A stretch of 47,278 nt of DNA, from the NCBI GenBank assembly GCA_031277685.1, contig JAITLV010000288.1:1-47278 (forward strand). The letters run 5' to 3'. This document shows, piece by piece, positions 34,089 through 43,829 of this stretch. This DNA is from Sphingobacterium sp. (GTDB taxonomy: Bacteria > Bacteroidota > Bacteroidia > Sphingobacteriales > Sphingobacteriaceae). Made by a program: the position numbers and the translations under genes. The notes under the pieces were generated by a model. The model was not told the origin of the DNA. It ran no database searches and saw only the letters and a list, made by a program, of their open reading frames with translations. Each line of letters begins with the position of its first letter. Within the stretch, counting starts at the first letter, position 1.

Positions 34089-34901
34089 TTATTTAAATTG
34101 CTGTAATGTCCTCCGATTAGCCGCAACCCTTTCTTTATCAAAAAACCAGCCCCATTTTCCGAAATAAGTACGGATAGACCGGACATGAACTTTGAATAAG
34201 TTAAAATTTTTACTTGAACCGGCGGCATATCCATGTATGACGGATGTCTTCGAAAAATAAACCGTTCTATACTTCATATTCATTCTTCGAGATAAGTCCC
34301 AATCTTCAAGGTACATAAAAAAGCGGTCGTCATATAATCCCACTTCTTCCAAAGTTGATATTCGTAATAATGTAAAACATCCCGAAAGAACAGGCGTATC
34401 GTAAACGAGCTGAGGCGATACATTTCTTAGCTCATATTTTTCCACCGAAGCCAGAAAAACGTCAAACTTTCGATACAATATCCGTTTTAAAAATGTCAGC
34501 GGGTTAGGCAACAATTTGGGCAAGAACTGAATTGTTCCGTCCGGATTCAAAATTTGTGGCATGGCCATCCCCACATCGGGGTTATCTTCCATAAAGCCTA
34601 CCATCAAACTTATAGTATTATCCAGTAAAAGGACGTCGGGATTAACAACAAAATGATATTTACTTCCCATGGCCATTGCTTTCCTTATACCAATGTTGTG
34701 GGCAGCACCAAAACCAGGATTGCTCGGTTGATGAATATACTCAATGGGCGAGTGATGGTCCCTTATTTCATGCTCAACTGAATTTGAAGGAGAATTGTCA
34801 ATAATAAACAAGACCTCAATATCTGGTGTGTCCAGTCCCTGTAACAAATCCTTGATCTCGGAATACGTCTGTTTATATAATACTATTGAAGCTGTAATCA
34901 T
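34089..34901 (-). CDS. Family 2 glycosyltransferase, rhamnosyltransferase-like
   Basis: A 270-aa cytoplasmic GT2 enzyme. It has a nucleotide-binding start (TASIVLYKQTYSEIKDLL), IIDNSP, NPGFGAAHNIGI, a DxD-like VNPDVLLLD, an acceptor-region LSGCFTLLRISTLEEVGLYDDRFFMYLEDWDLSRR and C-terminal HGYAAGSSKN. This set of motifs is typical of WbbL/rhamnosyltransferase-like enzymes. As last gene after the complete rmlBCDA set it probably transfers rhamnose from dTDP-L-rhamnose to a surface glycan; the acceptor is unknown. Confidence 0.83.
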   Translation of the reverse strand: MITASIVLYKQTYSEIKDLLQGLDTPDIEVLFIIDNSPSNSVEHEIRDHHSPIEYIHQPSNPGFGAAHNIGIRKAMAMGSKYHFVVNPDVLLLDNTISLMVGFMEDNPDVGMAMPQILNPDGTIQFLPKLLPNPLTFLKRILYRKFDVFLASVEKYELRNVSPQLVYDTPVLSGCFTLLRISTLEEVGLYDDRFFMYLEDWDLSRRMNMKYRTVYFSKTSVIHGYAAGSSKNFNLFKVHVRSIRTYFGKWGWFFDKERVAANRRTLQQFK

Positions 34902-35016
34902 TATTATTCATTTATACCACCGCTAAGAAAGCTGTTTACTTTAGGTTGTAAATCGTCTTTCCAATTTTCTGAATCATTTAGCAGAAAATAAAACCCACTA
35001 TTTACACCTATTAAAA

Positions 35017-35877
35017 TTATTTGACTATGCGACACAAATACTCCCCATAACCCGATTTGCATAAAGGTTTAGCAATGTTTAACAATTGCTGATCGTCGAT
35101 GTACCCCATTCGAAAAGCAACTTCTTCAATAGCACCTATTTTCATTCCTTGGCGTTCCTCGATTACCTGCACAAATTGGGCGGCCTGCATCAGCGATTGT
35201 ATGGTTCCTGTATCCAACCAAGCCGTACCCCGGTCGAAAATACCTACCTTTAATTTTCCCCGGCGTAAATACTCTTTATTGATATCGGTAATTTCCAATT
35301 CACCTCTCATGGACGGTTTGATATTTTTCGCAATGGAAACAACATCATTGTCGTAAAAATAAATTCCAGGAACAGCATAGCTGGATTTCGGCTGTATCGG
35401 TTTCTCCTCAATAGAGATTACATTTTTAGCCCCATCGAATTCCACCACACCATAACGCTCGGGGTCATGCACAGGATAGGCAAATACGACACCTCCATCG
35501 GGGTCGGCACAAGATTGCAGTAGTTTTGACAGGCCGGAGCCATAGAAAATATTATCACCAAGGATAAGGGCTACCTTATCTTCGCCTATAAACTCCTTAC
35601 CCAACAGAAAAGCCTGTGCTAAACCATCTGGACTTGGTTGCTCTTTGGACTCAAACCGACATCCCAGCTGAGACCCATCTCCCAATAACTTTTGAAAGTT
35701 TGGCAAATCCTGTGGAGTCGAAATAATCAATATTTCTCGAATCCCGGATAGCATTAGCGTGGACAATGGGTAGTATATCATTGGCTTATGATATACCGGC
35801 ATTAATTGCTTGCTTACAGCTAGTGTCAATGGGTGCAAGCGAGTTCCCGATCCACCGGCTAGTATAATTCCTTTCAT
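35017..35877 (-). CDS. rmlA: Glucose-1-phosphate thymidylyltransferase
   Basis: A 286-aa enzyme that makes dTDP-glucose from dTTP and glucose-1-phosphate, the first step to dTDP-L-rhamnose. The nucleotide-binding GGSGTRLHPLTLAVSKQLMPVYHKPMIYYPLSTLML signature (quoted in part), LGDNIFYG, the EEKP loop and the C-terminal YGEYL are all present; length is standard. It lies about 70 bp after rmlD. In this operon it follows the later-step genes, giving the order B-C-D-A. Confidence 0.96.
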   Translation of the reverse strand: MKGIILAGGSGTRLHPLTLAVSKQLMPVYHKPMIYYPLSTLMLSGIREILIISTPQDLPNFQKLLGDGSQLGCRFESKEQPSPDGLAQAFLLGKEFIGEDKVALILGDNIFYGSGLSKLLQSCADPDGGVVFAYPVHDPERYGVVEFDGAKNVISIEEKPIQPKSSYAVPGIYFYDNDVVSIAKNIKPSMRGELEITDINKEYLRRGKLKVGIFDRGTAWLDTGTIQSLMQAAQFVQVIEERQGMKIGAIEEVAFRMGYIDDQQLLNIAKPLCKSGYGEYLCRIVK

Positions 35878-35948
35878 TTTATAGTATTGAGTAATAAGTA
35901 TTGGGTATTTAAAGTCCAGCTGTACAAGCCTTCAGTATAATAACCTCT

Positions 35949-36809
35949 TTATTGATTTTTAATTTCCTCTGCTAACATTTTAGCCAGGCTATACCTCCAG
36001 TCTGGCACTTCCACAGCATAGGCAGCCTTAATCTTCGATTTATCGAGCAACGAATATTTTGGCCGTTGTGCTGCGGTCGGATAGGCGCTCGTTGGAATGG
36101 GCTTAACCTGACAATCAAACGAATGAGCATCACGTATTGCTACAGCAAAATCATACCAGGAGATCTCGCCTTCATTGCTGTAGTGATAGATTCCGGCTTT
36201 CCAATCCGGTGCATCAGCAATTTTTAAAATGGCATTGGCTAAATCTTTTGCATAAGTTGGGCTGCCAATCTGATCATTGATTACATTGACGGTATCACGC
36301 TCGGCCATTAAGCGGCACATTGTCTTGACAAAATTCTTCCCATAGGCAGAATATACCCAGGAAGTCCGGATAATAATCGCTTCGGGGCACCACTTTTGAA
36401 TCGCCTTCTCGCCATCAAGTTTGGTCATACCATAAGCATTGATCGGCGCTGTCGGTGCGTCTTCCGTTAGCGGAAGAGCAGAATTACCATCAAAAACATA
36501 ATCCGTCGAAATAGCAATCAACTTTGCGCCATGTATACGACAGTATTGTGCAATCTCCTCACAAGCGACATGATTGACCAGATTAGCGATTTCATATTCT
36601 TCCTCCGCTTTATCCACTGCAGTATAGGCACCCGCATGAATAATTAAATCGGGCTGATACATGCCCAAAATATCCTGAATCAGGATTATTTTATCCAAGG
36701 GTAATTGTTTCCGGTCCAAAAAATAACATTCTTTATCGGTATCATTTCCCAATAATTCATGTAATTCGGAGCCCAGTTGTCCAGAAGCACCAGTAATAAC
36801 AATTTTCAT
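35949..36809 (-). CDS. rmlD: dTDP-4-dehydrorhamnose reductase
   Basis: A 286-aa SDR enzyme catalysing the last step, NAD(P)H reduction of dTDP-4-keto-L-rhamnose. It has the Rossmann motif TGASGQLGSEL at residues 6-16, STDYVFDG, the catalytic YGMTKLDGE (Tyr-x3-Lys) and RTSWVYSAYGKNFV. Normal length. It lies 77 bp after rmlC in the operon. Confidence 0.95.
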   Translation of the reverse strand: MKIVITGASGQLGSELHELLGNDTDKECYFLDRKQLPLDKIILIQDILGMYQPDLIIHAGAYTAVDKAEEEYEIANLVNHVACEEIAQYCRIHGAKLIAISTDYVFDGNSALPLTEDAPTAPINAYGMTKLDGEKAIQKWCPEAIIIRTSWVYSAYGKNFVKTMCRLMAERDTVNVINDQIGSPTYAKDLANAILKIADAPDWKAGIYHYSNEGEISWYDFAVAIRDAHSFDCQVKPIPTSAYPTAAQRPKYSLLDKSKIKAAYAVEVPDWRYSLAKMLAEEIKNQ

Positions 36810-36886
36810 CTACGATATCTTTATAATAAAGCAATTCGCACCTGTTCATTCCTCAAGCAAAAACTCCAACAGGCACGCTGCTTTAT

Positions 36887-37450
36887 TTATTTCATTAGTT
36901 TACTGTTACACAGCTCGGCGAAGCTTTGCGCATTTTGATCCTTTTGCGATAAAATCATCTGATCCACCGGGATCTGCCAATCAATTCCTAACTGCACATC
37001 TAATGGATGTACGCCATCCTCAGCCTCTTTGTTATAGTTATTGTCACATTTATAGGAGAATACCGCTTGTTCAGAGAGTACAGCAAATCCGTGTAGAAAT
37101 CCACGTGGTACAAATAATTGTTTTTTGTTTTCGGCGGAGAGTTCCACAGCAACGTGTTGCCCATAGGTGGGCGAATCCGGACGAACATCCACAGCTACAT
37201 CCAATACACGCCCTTCTAATACACGGACCAGTTTAGCCTGTGCATGCTCGCCAGTCTGCCTATGCAATCCCCTGACCACCCCAAATTGAGATTTCGACTG
37301 ATTATCCTGCACGAAATGCGGATTATGGCCTAGTATCGCTGCCAATCTATTTTCATTATAGGATTCAAAGAAATAACCTCTTTCATCCTCAAATACGGCA
37401 GGTTCCAAAATAAAACAACCGGATAATTTGGTTTCTGTATATTTCATCAT
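36887..37450 (-). CDS. rmlC: dTDP-4-dehydrorhamnose 3,5-epimerase
   Basis: A 187-aa cupin-fold epimerase. It starts MMKYTETKLSGCFILEPAVFEDERGYFFESYNE (quoted in part), with the catalytic-region GVVRGLHRQTGEHAQAKLV and PRGFLHGFAVLSE. Its ATG overlaps the rmlB stop (TAATG arrangement at 37450), so the two are translationally coupled; a second ATG follows immediately. Confidence 0.95.
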   Translation of the reverse strand: MMKYTETKLSGCFILEPAVFEDERGYFFESYNENRLAAILGHNPHFVQDNQSKSQFGVVRGLHRQTGEHAQAKLVRVLEGRVLDVAVDVRPDSPTYGQHVAVELSAENKKQLFVPRGFLHGFAVLSEQAVFSYKCDNNYNKEAEDGVHPLDVQLGIDWQIPVDQMILSQKDQNAQSFAELCNSKLMK

Positions 37451-38505
37451 TAAGCTCCGTGGTATTGCTTGTTATAATACTGTTGATAGTCACCTGAAGT
37501 CACGTGATCCAACCATTCCTGATTGGATAGGAACCAATCGATGGTCAGCGATAAGCCCTGTTCGAATGTCACGGATGGGCTCCAGCCCAATTCCTCGTTT
37601 ATTTTATTCGCATCGATGGCATAGCGTAGATCATGACCAGGACGATCTTTTACAAAAGTAATCAGCGAAGCGGCCGTCCCTTCTTCTCGGTTCAATTTCG
37701 TGTCCATTTGTCGGCACAGCTCTTTGATCAGGTCAATATTCTGCCATTCGTTAAAACCACCAATGTTGTAAGAATCACCATTTTTTCCTTCATGAAAAAC
37801 CAAATCTATTGCTTTGGCATGGTCAATCACAAAGAGCCAGTCCCGGGTATATTTTCCGTCTCCGTATACAGGTAGCGGCTTATTATTTAAAATATTATGG
37901 ATGCACAACGGGATCAGCTTCTCTGGAAAGTGATTTGGCCCATAATTATTGGAACAATTGGTTAAGACAATCGGCAATCCATAGGTATCATGATAAGCAC
38001 GTACAAAATGATCTGAGCTTGCTTTGGAAGCCGAATAGGGTGAATGTGGATCGTATTTCGTCTCTTCTGTAAAAAAACCAGATTCGCCCAGCGCACCAAA
38101 CACCTCATCCGTAGAGACATGGTGAAAACGTTTACCTTCAAAATTATCCTTCCATATTGTCCGGGCAGCATTCAACAGATTTACTGTACCAATCACATTC
38201 GTCATCACAAATGCGGTTGGATTAACAATTGAACGGTCAACATGCGATTCCGCTGCCAAGTGAATCACACCGTCCGGTTGATAAGTTTCGAAGATGGATA
38301 TCATTGCAGACTGATCGGTAATATCAGCTTTGACAAAGGTGTAATTTGGACGATCCTCTATATCTTTCAGATTTTCCAGGTTGCCCGCATAGGTGAGCGC
38401 ATCCAGGTTAATAATCTGATAGTCCGGATACTTTATAACAAACTCACGGACAACATGAGATCCAATAAACCCGGCCCCGCCTGTGATTAAGATTTTTTTA
38501 TTCAT
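37450..38505 (-). CDS. rmlB: dTDP-glucose 4,6-dehydratase
   Basis: A 351-aa extended SDR enzyme, second step of dTDP-rhamnose synthesis. It has TGGAGFIGSHVV at the N-terminus, HLAAESHVDRSI, STDEVFG, the catalytic YSASKASSDH (Tyr-x3-Lys) and CSNNYGP(N)HFPEKLIP. Full length. It is about 190 bp after the capD-like gene, with only a weak hairpin (38641-38665) between, so read-through is likely. Confidence 0.96.
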   Translation of the reverse strand: MNKKILITGGAGFIGSHVVREFVIKYPDYQIINLDALTYAGNLENLKDIEDRPNYTFVKADITDQSAMISIFETYQPDGVIHLAAESHVDRSIVNPTAFVMTNVIGTVNLLNAARTIWKDNFEGKRFHHVSTDEVFGALGESGFFTEETKYDPHSPYSASKASSDHFVRAYHDTYGLPIVLTNCSNNYGPNHFPEKLIPLCIHNILNNKPLPVYGDGKYTRDWLFVIDHAKAIDLVFHEGKNGDSYNIGGFNEWQNIDLIKELCRQMDTKLNREEGTAASLITFVKDRPGHDLRYAIDANKINEELGWSPSVTFEQGLSLTIDWFLSNQEWLDHVTSGDYQQYYNKQYHGA

Positions 38506-38698
38506 ATAATTCGATTATAGACGGAAGATACCTTAAGCTCGTCTGTCAAACATTATTGCCATAATTAAATAATTCGCTAAAATTAGGTTGATTTTTGCGA
38601 ATTGGCAAGTTTTAATCGATAGGAAAAGCATAATAAACGCAAAAATCCCATGAATGGGACTTTTGTAAAATATATGGGGAACATTATGTTTAATTAAT

Positions 38699-40675
38699 TT
38701 ATGCTTTCTTTATAAGCGAATAAACGGGAACCTCATCCACGAGTTCATGCGCATCATGATTATCCAATGCTTCATATTCAGAGTTTTGAGATTTAAACTC
38801 TGGCACGATGCGCTTCATTGCTGCAACCAAATCCATAAAATCTGGCAAATGCTGATCGGCATCCACAATCTGCTGACAGACTGCATTGATTCGTTCTGCT
38901 TTGAGGATCAACTCATTGTGATTTACTTTCGCGATCATGATTTTAGGATGATGCGTTTTTACTGTATTCTCATTATTGGCCAAAAGTTCCTCATAGATCT
39001 TTTCACCTGGGCGTAGACCGACTATTTTAATATCAATATCCTCCGGATAGCGATAGCCCTTCAATTTGATCATCCGTTTGGCCAGATCGATTATTTTCAC
39101 CGACTTGCCCATATCAAAGACAAATATTTCGCCACCTTTGCCCATTACACCAGCTTCCTGTACGAGCTGGCAAGCCTCCGGAATGGTCATAAAAAAGCGT
39201 GTAATTTCAGGATGTGTTAAAGTCAATGGACCACCGCTTGCCATTTGCTTTTCGAAAAGCGGAATGACAGAACCATTGGAGCCAAGTACATTTCCAAATC
39301 GGGTAATAATAAAGCCCGTTTCAGATTTACCACTACAGCTGCTGACATAGATCTCCGCCATCCGTTTGGTCGCACCCATCACATTGGTTGGGTTGACAGC
39401 CTTATCCGTTGACACCATAACCATTTTCTTGGTTCCATATTGCATACAAAGATCAGCCACATTCTTACTTCCCAGCACATTTGTCTGAATGGATTCATAA
39501 GGATTAGCCTCCATCAAGGGTACATGTTTATACGCCGCGGCATGAAATACAAGATCAGGCTTATACTGCGCAAATATATTTTGCATAAAGGCATAGTTGC
39601 GCACATCCCCAACGATACAATGTAGGTGTTCCGGCTGCGTCGCTTTTATAGACTGCTGAATATCGTATAATGCAGATTCCGCCTGATCCAATAGGATCAA
39701 TTTCTTATAATGCCGTCTTGCAATCTGACGGGCCAGTTCCGATCCAATGGAACCCGCAGCACCCGTGACAAGAATCACTTTGCCCTTCATCTCCTCTTCA
39801 ATCTCCGGGTGATCTAATTTAATTGGTTTACGGCCTAGTAAATCCTCGATCTTTAATGGCCGGATCTCCCTTTTTGCCCCAGAATTCAAGAGTATGCGCG
39901 CCGGTGGCATAATTTTAAGTTCAAGTCCAATGTTCTGGAACCAGTCAGAGATATATTCCAAGCGTTCCGGGTCATTGTTCTCTACAGCAATAATCACCTG
40001 ACCGATTTCGTGTTTGTCTGTATATTCCTTGGTAATTTCGGTAATATCCTTGATCTTCAGGCCTGCAAGCCGTTTTCCTATACGAGAGATCTTATCTTCC
40101 ACAAAAGCCACCACCTGGTATTTAATCCGTGGATCTTCTTTCAGGAGTGAGAAAGAGACAAGCCCCGGTCTGGAAGCACCAAAAATCAACACATTTTCGG
40201 CTTTCCGTGCAGGTAAAAATAAATACTCAAAAATTGTTCGGTATACCACACGAGCACCCACCATAATGACCAATAAGATACAGGCCTGCATGGTTAAGAC
40301 ACCATACGATAACCGAAGGTAATCCCCGGGCAATGTACCTTTTCCAACAAAAGCTTTGATGAGTACTGTCAACAACATCAATATGATATAGGCAGAGGCA
40401 ACTGTTTTAAATATTTTAATGGTATCCCGGATCCCAGTCTGTCGTACAATACCCCTAAACGTATTATAACACAAGAACATAATAAAGTATACGGGTAAAA
40501 CAAGCGCCAGTTTTTTCAACATAAGCGCCACGTCAAATACTCCTCTAAAATTATTGACAACGTAATTCGAAAATATATAACTTGCAAATACGAACCACAT
40601 ATCGATCAATAAAATGACCCATCGAGGATTGTCTTTCCGCAACCGTTTTCTTAAATCCCATAGAGATCCCATCAT
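38699..40675 (-). CDS. Membrane nucleotide-sugar 4,6-dehydratase (CapD/WbpM/PglF type)
   Basis: A 658-aa protein with four N-terminal membrane helices (about 18-145), a CoA-binding-like Rossmann domain (VLIFGASRPGLVSF, about 162-285) and a C-terminal SDR domain (VILVTGAAGSIGSELARQI, FHAAAYKHVPLMEANP, STDKAVNPTNVMGATKR). The Met in place of the usual catalytic Tyr (NVMGATK) is characteristic of the WbpM/FlaA1/PglF group, which dehydrate UDP-GlcNAc to start bacillosamine, QuiNAc or FucNAc synthesis. First gene of the polysaccharide operon; combined with rmlBCDA it implies a glycan with rhamnose and a 6-deoxy-amino sugar. Confidence 0.9.
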   Translation of the reverse strand: MMGSLWDLRKRLRKDNPRWVILLIDMWFVFASYIFSNYVVNNFRGVFDVALMLKKLALVLPVYFIMFLCYNTFRGIVRQTGIRDTIKIFKTVASAYIILMLLTVLIKAFVGKGTLPGDYLRLSYGVLTMQACILLVIMVGARVVYRTIFEYLFLPARKAENVLIFGASRPGLVSFSLLKEDPRIKYQVVAFVEDKISRIGKRLAGLKIKDITEITKEYTDKHEIGQVIIAVENNDPERLEYISDWFQNIGLELKIMPPARILLNSGAKREIRPLKIEDLLGRKPIKLDHPEIEEEMKGKVILVTGAAGSIGSELARQIARRHYKKLILLDQAESALYDIQQSIKATQPEHLHCIVGDVRNYAFMQNIFAQYKPDLVFHAAAYKHVPLMEANPYESIQTNVLGSKNVADLCMQYGTKKMVMVSTDKAVNPTNVMGATKRMAEIYVSSCSGKSETGFIITRFGNVLGSNGSVIPLFEKQMASGGPLTLTHPEITRFFMTIPEACQLVQEAGVMGKGGEIFVFDMGKSVKIIDLAKRMIKLKGYRYPEDIDIKIVGLRPGEKIYEELLANNENTVKTHHPKIMIAKVNHNELILKAERINAVCQQIVDADQHLPDFMDLVAAMKRIVPEFKSQNSEYEALDNHDAHELVDEVPVYSLIKKA

Positions 40676-41062
40676 AGCTTTCTTCCCTTTTAGTTTATTC
40701 TATACCGTCGTATTCCCTTCATGAAGTACTCGGCATCATATGGCTTATTTCAAATTCGTAAAAGATGACCAAGATACTTAAAATTTAACAATCATTTTGC
40801 CTTTTTACTAAAATATCAACAATAATAAACGCCATAAACGCAACCGACATATTATCGTGGAGCAAGCAACTATTATACCGAAAATATTACAAACAGTAAT
40901 AAAAATTAAAAAATCCCCAATGAAAAACCTTTAAAATTTATTACGATTCAATAAAACTTCCTTTTGCTTACGTTTTACTCTTTCTCATAAACATTAAAAC
41001 TGGCATATTGTTTGTAAAACATCCTGTAAGACAGGCAAAACCATATACTTGAATTATATCTT
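40676..41062. other. Divergent intergenic region, capD-like / cpsB-like
   Basis: About 390 bp, AT-rich, non-coding. It must hold both divergent promoters but I found no exact TTG-N19-TAnnTTTG pair; a near match TATTGTTTG lies around 41006. Small CCTGT/ACAGG dyad at about 41023-41036. Confidence 0.4.
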
Positions 41063-41860
41063 ATGAATTTTTTTTCCAATTTATTTAAAAATAAAAAATC
41101 ATCGTCCATCCGGCCGCTGGCCCAGCTGGAGTTTCTGGAGGTGGATATGCACAATCACCTACTGCCCGGAATTGATGATGGCAGTACATCTGTAAAAAAT
41201 TCGATTGCTTATATTCAAGAATTACAACGTTTGGGCTTAAAGAAATTTATCTGTACACCACATATTATGGCTGGCGTGCACCCAAATACTAAGTCGACTA
41301 TTGAGGCGGCACAGACCAATCTTATAAAGGGTCTCAAAGAGACTGGCCATGATGCCGATATTTTTGCCGCAGCTGAGCACATGATTGACGATGATTTGAC
41401 ATCGCTTATCCAGCAGGATGAGCTCTGCGTGATGCCTGGGGGATATGTTTTAATCGAGATGTCTTATCTATCCGAGTCAAAAACATTGTTTCATATTATT
41501 GCTGACATTCAGAAACTAGGCTACAAACCTATTTTAGCACATCCGGAACGGTACAACTATTACCACAGCAATTTTAATATTTACAAGCAGATCAAAGATG
41601 CGGGATGCCTACTACAGCTTAACCTGTTATCCCTTAGTCGTTATTATGGCGTTGATAGCAAAGCAATTGCAATGACCTTGCTCAAATCGGGCATGTATGA
41701 CTTTGTCGGTACAGACCTCCATCACGAGCGACATCTGGAGGCACTAAAGAATATTGCCGAAAAATATCCTGTTCGGGACATGTTAAAAACCTCTCCTATT
41801 TTAAATCAAACTTTATTAGATCATTTTGACAATAATAAATCGCAGGGAATAGCTGGTTAA
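41063..41860 (+). CDS. CpsB/YwqE-type PHP-domain tyrosine-protein phosphatase
   Basis: A 265-aa PHP-superfamily enzyme. Metal ligands include DMHNHLLPGIDDG (H30, H32), CTPHIMAG, AEHMIDDDL, LAHPERY and GTDLHHERH near the C-terminus, the complete PHP set. CpsB/YwqE phosphatases remove phosphate from the tyrosine kinase that controls polysaccharide chain length and export. No Wzc/CpsD kinase is in the window. Divergent from the capD-rml operon, consistent with a role in the same surface glycan. Confidence 0.86.
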   Translation: MNFFSNLFKNKKSSSIRPLAQLEFLEVDMHNHLLPGIDDGSTSVKNSIAYIQELQRLGLKKFICTPHIMAGVHPNTKSTIEAAQTNLIKGLKETGHDADIFAAAEHMIDDDLTSLIQQDELCVMPGGYVLIEMSYLSESKTLFHIIADIQKLGYKPILAHPERYNYYHSNFNIYKQIKDAGCLLQLNLLSLSRYYGVDSKAIAMTLLKSGMYDFVGTDLHHERHLEALKNIAEKYPVRDMLKTSPILNQTLLDHFDNNKSQGIAG

Positions 41861-41946
41861 AGCAAGCTGCTGTCCTGTTTTGTATTCAATAGTTCGCGCT
41901 ATCTTCAAAATAAATCGAAAAATAATACGAATAAGATAAACAAAAA

Positions 41947-41973
41947 ACGCATTCCCCGATCAGGGGAATGCGT
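41947..41973 (-). terminator. Terminator of the left fimbrillin-like cassette
   Basis: An 11-bp GC-rich stem ACGCATTCCCC, 5-nt loop and complement; on the minus strand it runs into TTTTTT. It may also serve the cpsB-like gene from the other side. Confidence 0.85.
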
Positions 41974-42023
41974 CTCCATTAAATTTATTATCCAAATAAA
42001 TTAGCTTATATACCGGAAAGGAA

Positions 42024-43598
42024 TTATCTTTTTACACAACGGATCTGATAGGCCGAGCTAGCACCTGCATCTGAAGTAGAGGCACCCCAGATATCCGTAA
42101 AATGAAATTGCTTCTTATCTTCTAAAAGATAGTACCCTTGTGCCCCTACAGAGTCACCAGTATTATTTGTATGATAAGCTCCTCCAAACGGCAAGTAGAA
42201 AAATTTATCTCTGTTAGCGCCAGGATTAACTTGAGTACCAAAGAAAATACCAACATTGCTCGCTTTTGTACCATCCCAAGTACCCTGATATCTTCCAACA
42301 CCATAAGGGTCTGGATTTTTTGGGTTATCAGCTCCATTCTGGTTGGTCCTTTTGATCAAATTATCAAATTCAGCTTTTGTGGGAAGTTTCCAGGTATTTA
42401 ATGGCAAGACCAATGAACATGGATCCGCATCCCCACCATTTAATTGAACTGAGGGTTTTTGGTTATTATCTGTTGCTGGATCATTTACCCCAAAAACCTT
42501 AGGTTTTTGATAACCTGGAAACCAGTAGTTACCGTATGCATCATTTGTTGCAGCAAAACCATATACACCATTGTTATAAACCAAATTACCCAAAGCCCAC
42601 ACTTCACCACCAATATTTACTTCTGTAGGTTTTTTAAGCTTAAATTCCAATATATATTTTACGCCAGGTCTCAAATTCCAATTGCTGCTTGCGATCGGTT
42701 TAGCAGTACTACCACCGATAGAAACTCCTTGCAGAGAAACTTTTCCACTTGTTGTGGCTGCTGTCGTGATAAACGTAGAATCGGAGTTAATGACAGTTCC
42801 AGTTGTATTTTTCAATTTGAAAGCGACCGGACTTACATTACCTTTATAAGTAAGCGTTCCATCCGCCAAGTTGACATCTGCCGCTGCATTAGAAGGTTCG
42901 ATTGTCGCACCCGCGATGCTACTCACAGCTCCAATAGCCGAAGCATCAAATTTCAATGTTACCTGCGTAAATAAGTGTGCAAGATCAGCGTTCAATACAT
43001 TTTGACCGTCTTTTACTTCAAATGGCACCTGACCCAACATAAAGTCCTGATCAGCGGTCAAACCTTCAAAATTCACAGCATTCAGCTTTGTGCCAGCAGC
43101 TATGGATGGCAAGGCTTTATTTGAACCCGAAGCATAGATCACAAATGTGTATTTTCCTTTTTCAATTGCAAAATCTTGGGCCCCATTCCCCTGCGTAAAG
43201 AATTTAGTCTCTTTGTAATCACCAGCGGCATCAAAAATCGCTACATAATAGATCGTTCCCTGATTCAGCTTATGTTGCTCGCTACCTGTAGAAGTAGTTG
43301 CTGCACGATTCGACGCTTTTAAGCTTGGTGCCACAGCCTCTTCAGCAGTTAAACTAGCTACGATTGTATATTCGTTATTAAAAGGAATTTCTACTGTCTG
43401 CGTTGCCGAAGCATAACTACGGCCTACAGAAGCTGCTTTTGCAACACCATTATTCGGTGCGTAAGCCTGTCCGATATTCAAACGCACGGTCGTACCTTCT
43501 GGGATCACTGCAGCATTGTTATCCTTGCTACATGAAGAGATAAATAATGCAGATGCCAAAATAGAAGCCAACCCAAATTTTATTGTAAACTTATTCAT
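42024..43598 (-). CDS. Fimbrillin-like lipoprotein with C-terminal FISUMP-type domain
   Basis: A 524-aa lipoprotein (lipobox LFISSC, Cys23). The middle (about 35-320) is a fimbrillin-like pair of beta domains with repeated alanine/threonine-rich strands (for example TIYYVAIFDAAGDY, YTFVIYASGSN, LFTQVTLKFDASAIG). The last 170 residues hold DPCSLVLPLNTWKLPTKAEFDNL and end SAYQIRCVKR, the C-lectin-like FISUMP pattern. The same ending occurs in the protein at 45187. Preceded by a small peptide gene 45 bp upstream. Probably a surface adhesin or fimbrial component; no Mfa/Fim anchor or assembly gene is nearby. Confidence 0.7.
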   Translation of the reverse strand: MNKFTIKFGLASILASALFISSCSKDNNAAVIPEGTTVRLNIGQAYAPNNGVAKAASVGRSYASATQTVEIPFNNEYTIVASLTAEEAVAPSLKASNRAATTSTGSEQHKLNQGTIYYVAIFDAAGDYKETKFFTQGNGAQDFAIEKGKYTFVIYASGSNKALPSIAAGTKLNAVNFEGLTADQDFMLGQVPFEVKDGQNVLNADLAHLFTQVTLKFDASAIGAVSSIAGATIEPSNAAADVNLADGTLTYKGNVSPVAFKLKNTTGTVINSDSTFITTAATTSGKVSLQGVSIGGSTAKPIASSNWNLRPGVKYILEFKLKKPTEVNIGGEVWALGNLVYNNGVYGFAATNDAYGNYWFPGYQKPKVFGVNDPATDNNQKPSVQLNGGDADPCSLVLPLNTWKLPTKAEFDNLIKRTNQNGADNPKNPDPYGVGRYQGTWDGTKASNVGIFFGTQVNPGANRDKFFYLPFGGAYHTNNTGDSVGAQGYYLLEDKKQFHFTDIWGASTSDAGASSAYQIRCVKR

Positions 43599-43643
43599 AA
43601 AAATGATTGTTTATATCACTAATTAATTAAACTACCTTATATA

Positions 43644-43829
43644 CTACCACTCAACATCTTGCGATTGTGTCTCTGTCTGCCATGATTCGGTCATCGAACC
43701 ATTCACAGAGCCTTGCACAGAACCTGCAGCAACGCTATATTCCAGCTCTACATTTTGTACATTCATACAAGGAGCTACGTAAGGTAATCGGCTATTTAGA
43801 TTAGCCAAGTTTTCTTTGTTCGTTTTCAT
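43644..43829 (-). CDS. Small YVAP/ELE/AAGS peptide, cassette copy 1
   Basis: A 61-aa peptide with no signal sequence. It reads LPYVAPCMNVQNVELEYSVAAGS, followed by a Ser/Gly/Gln-rich tail with SWQTETQSQDVEW. It shares YVAP, (V/I)ELE and (V/I)AAGS, in the same order and spacing, with the peptide at 45012. Both sit directly ahead of a fimbrillin/FISUMP-like lipoprotein gene on the same strand, which supports that this small frame is real. ELE-x(2)-(V/I)-AAGS looks like a leader-type cleavage region, but no matching exporter is seen. Function unknown. Confidence 0.65.
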   Translation of the reverse strand: MKTNKENLANLNSRLPYVAPCMNVQNVELEYSVAAGSVQGSVNGSMTESWQTETQSQDVEW

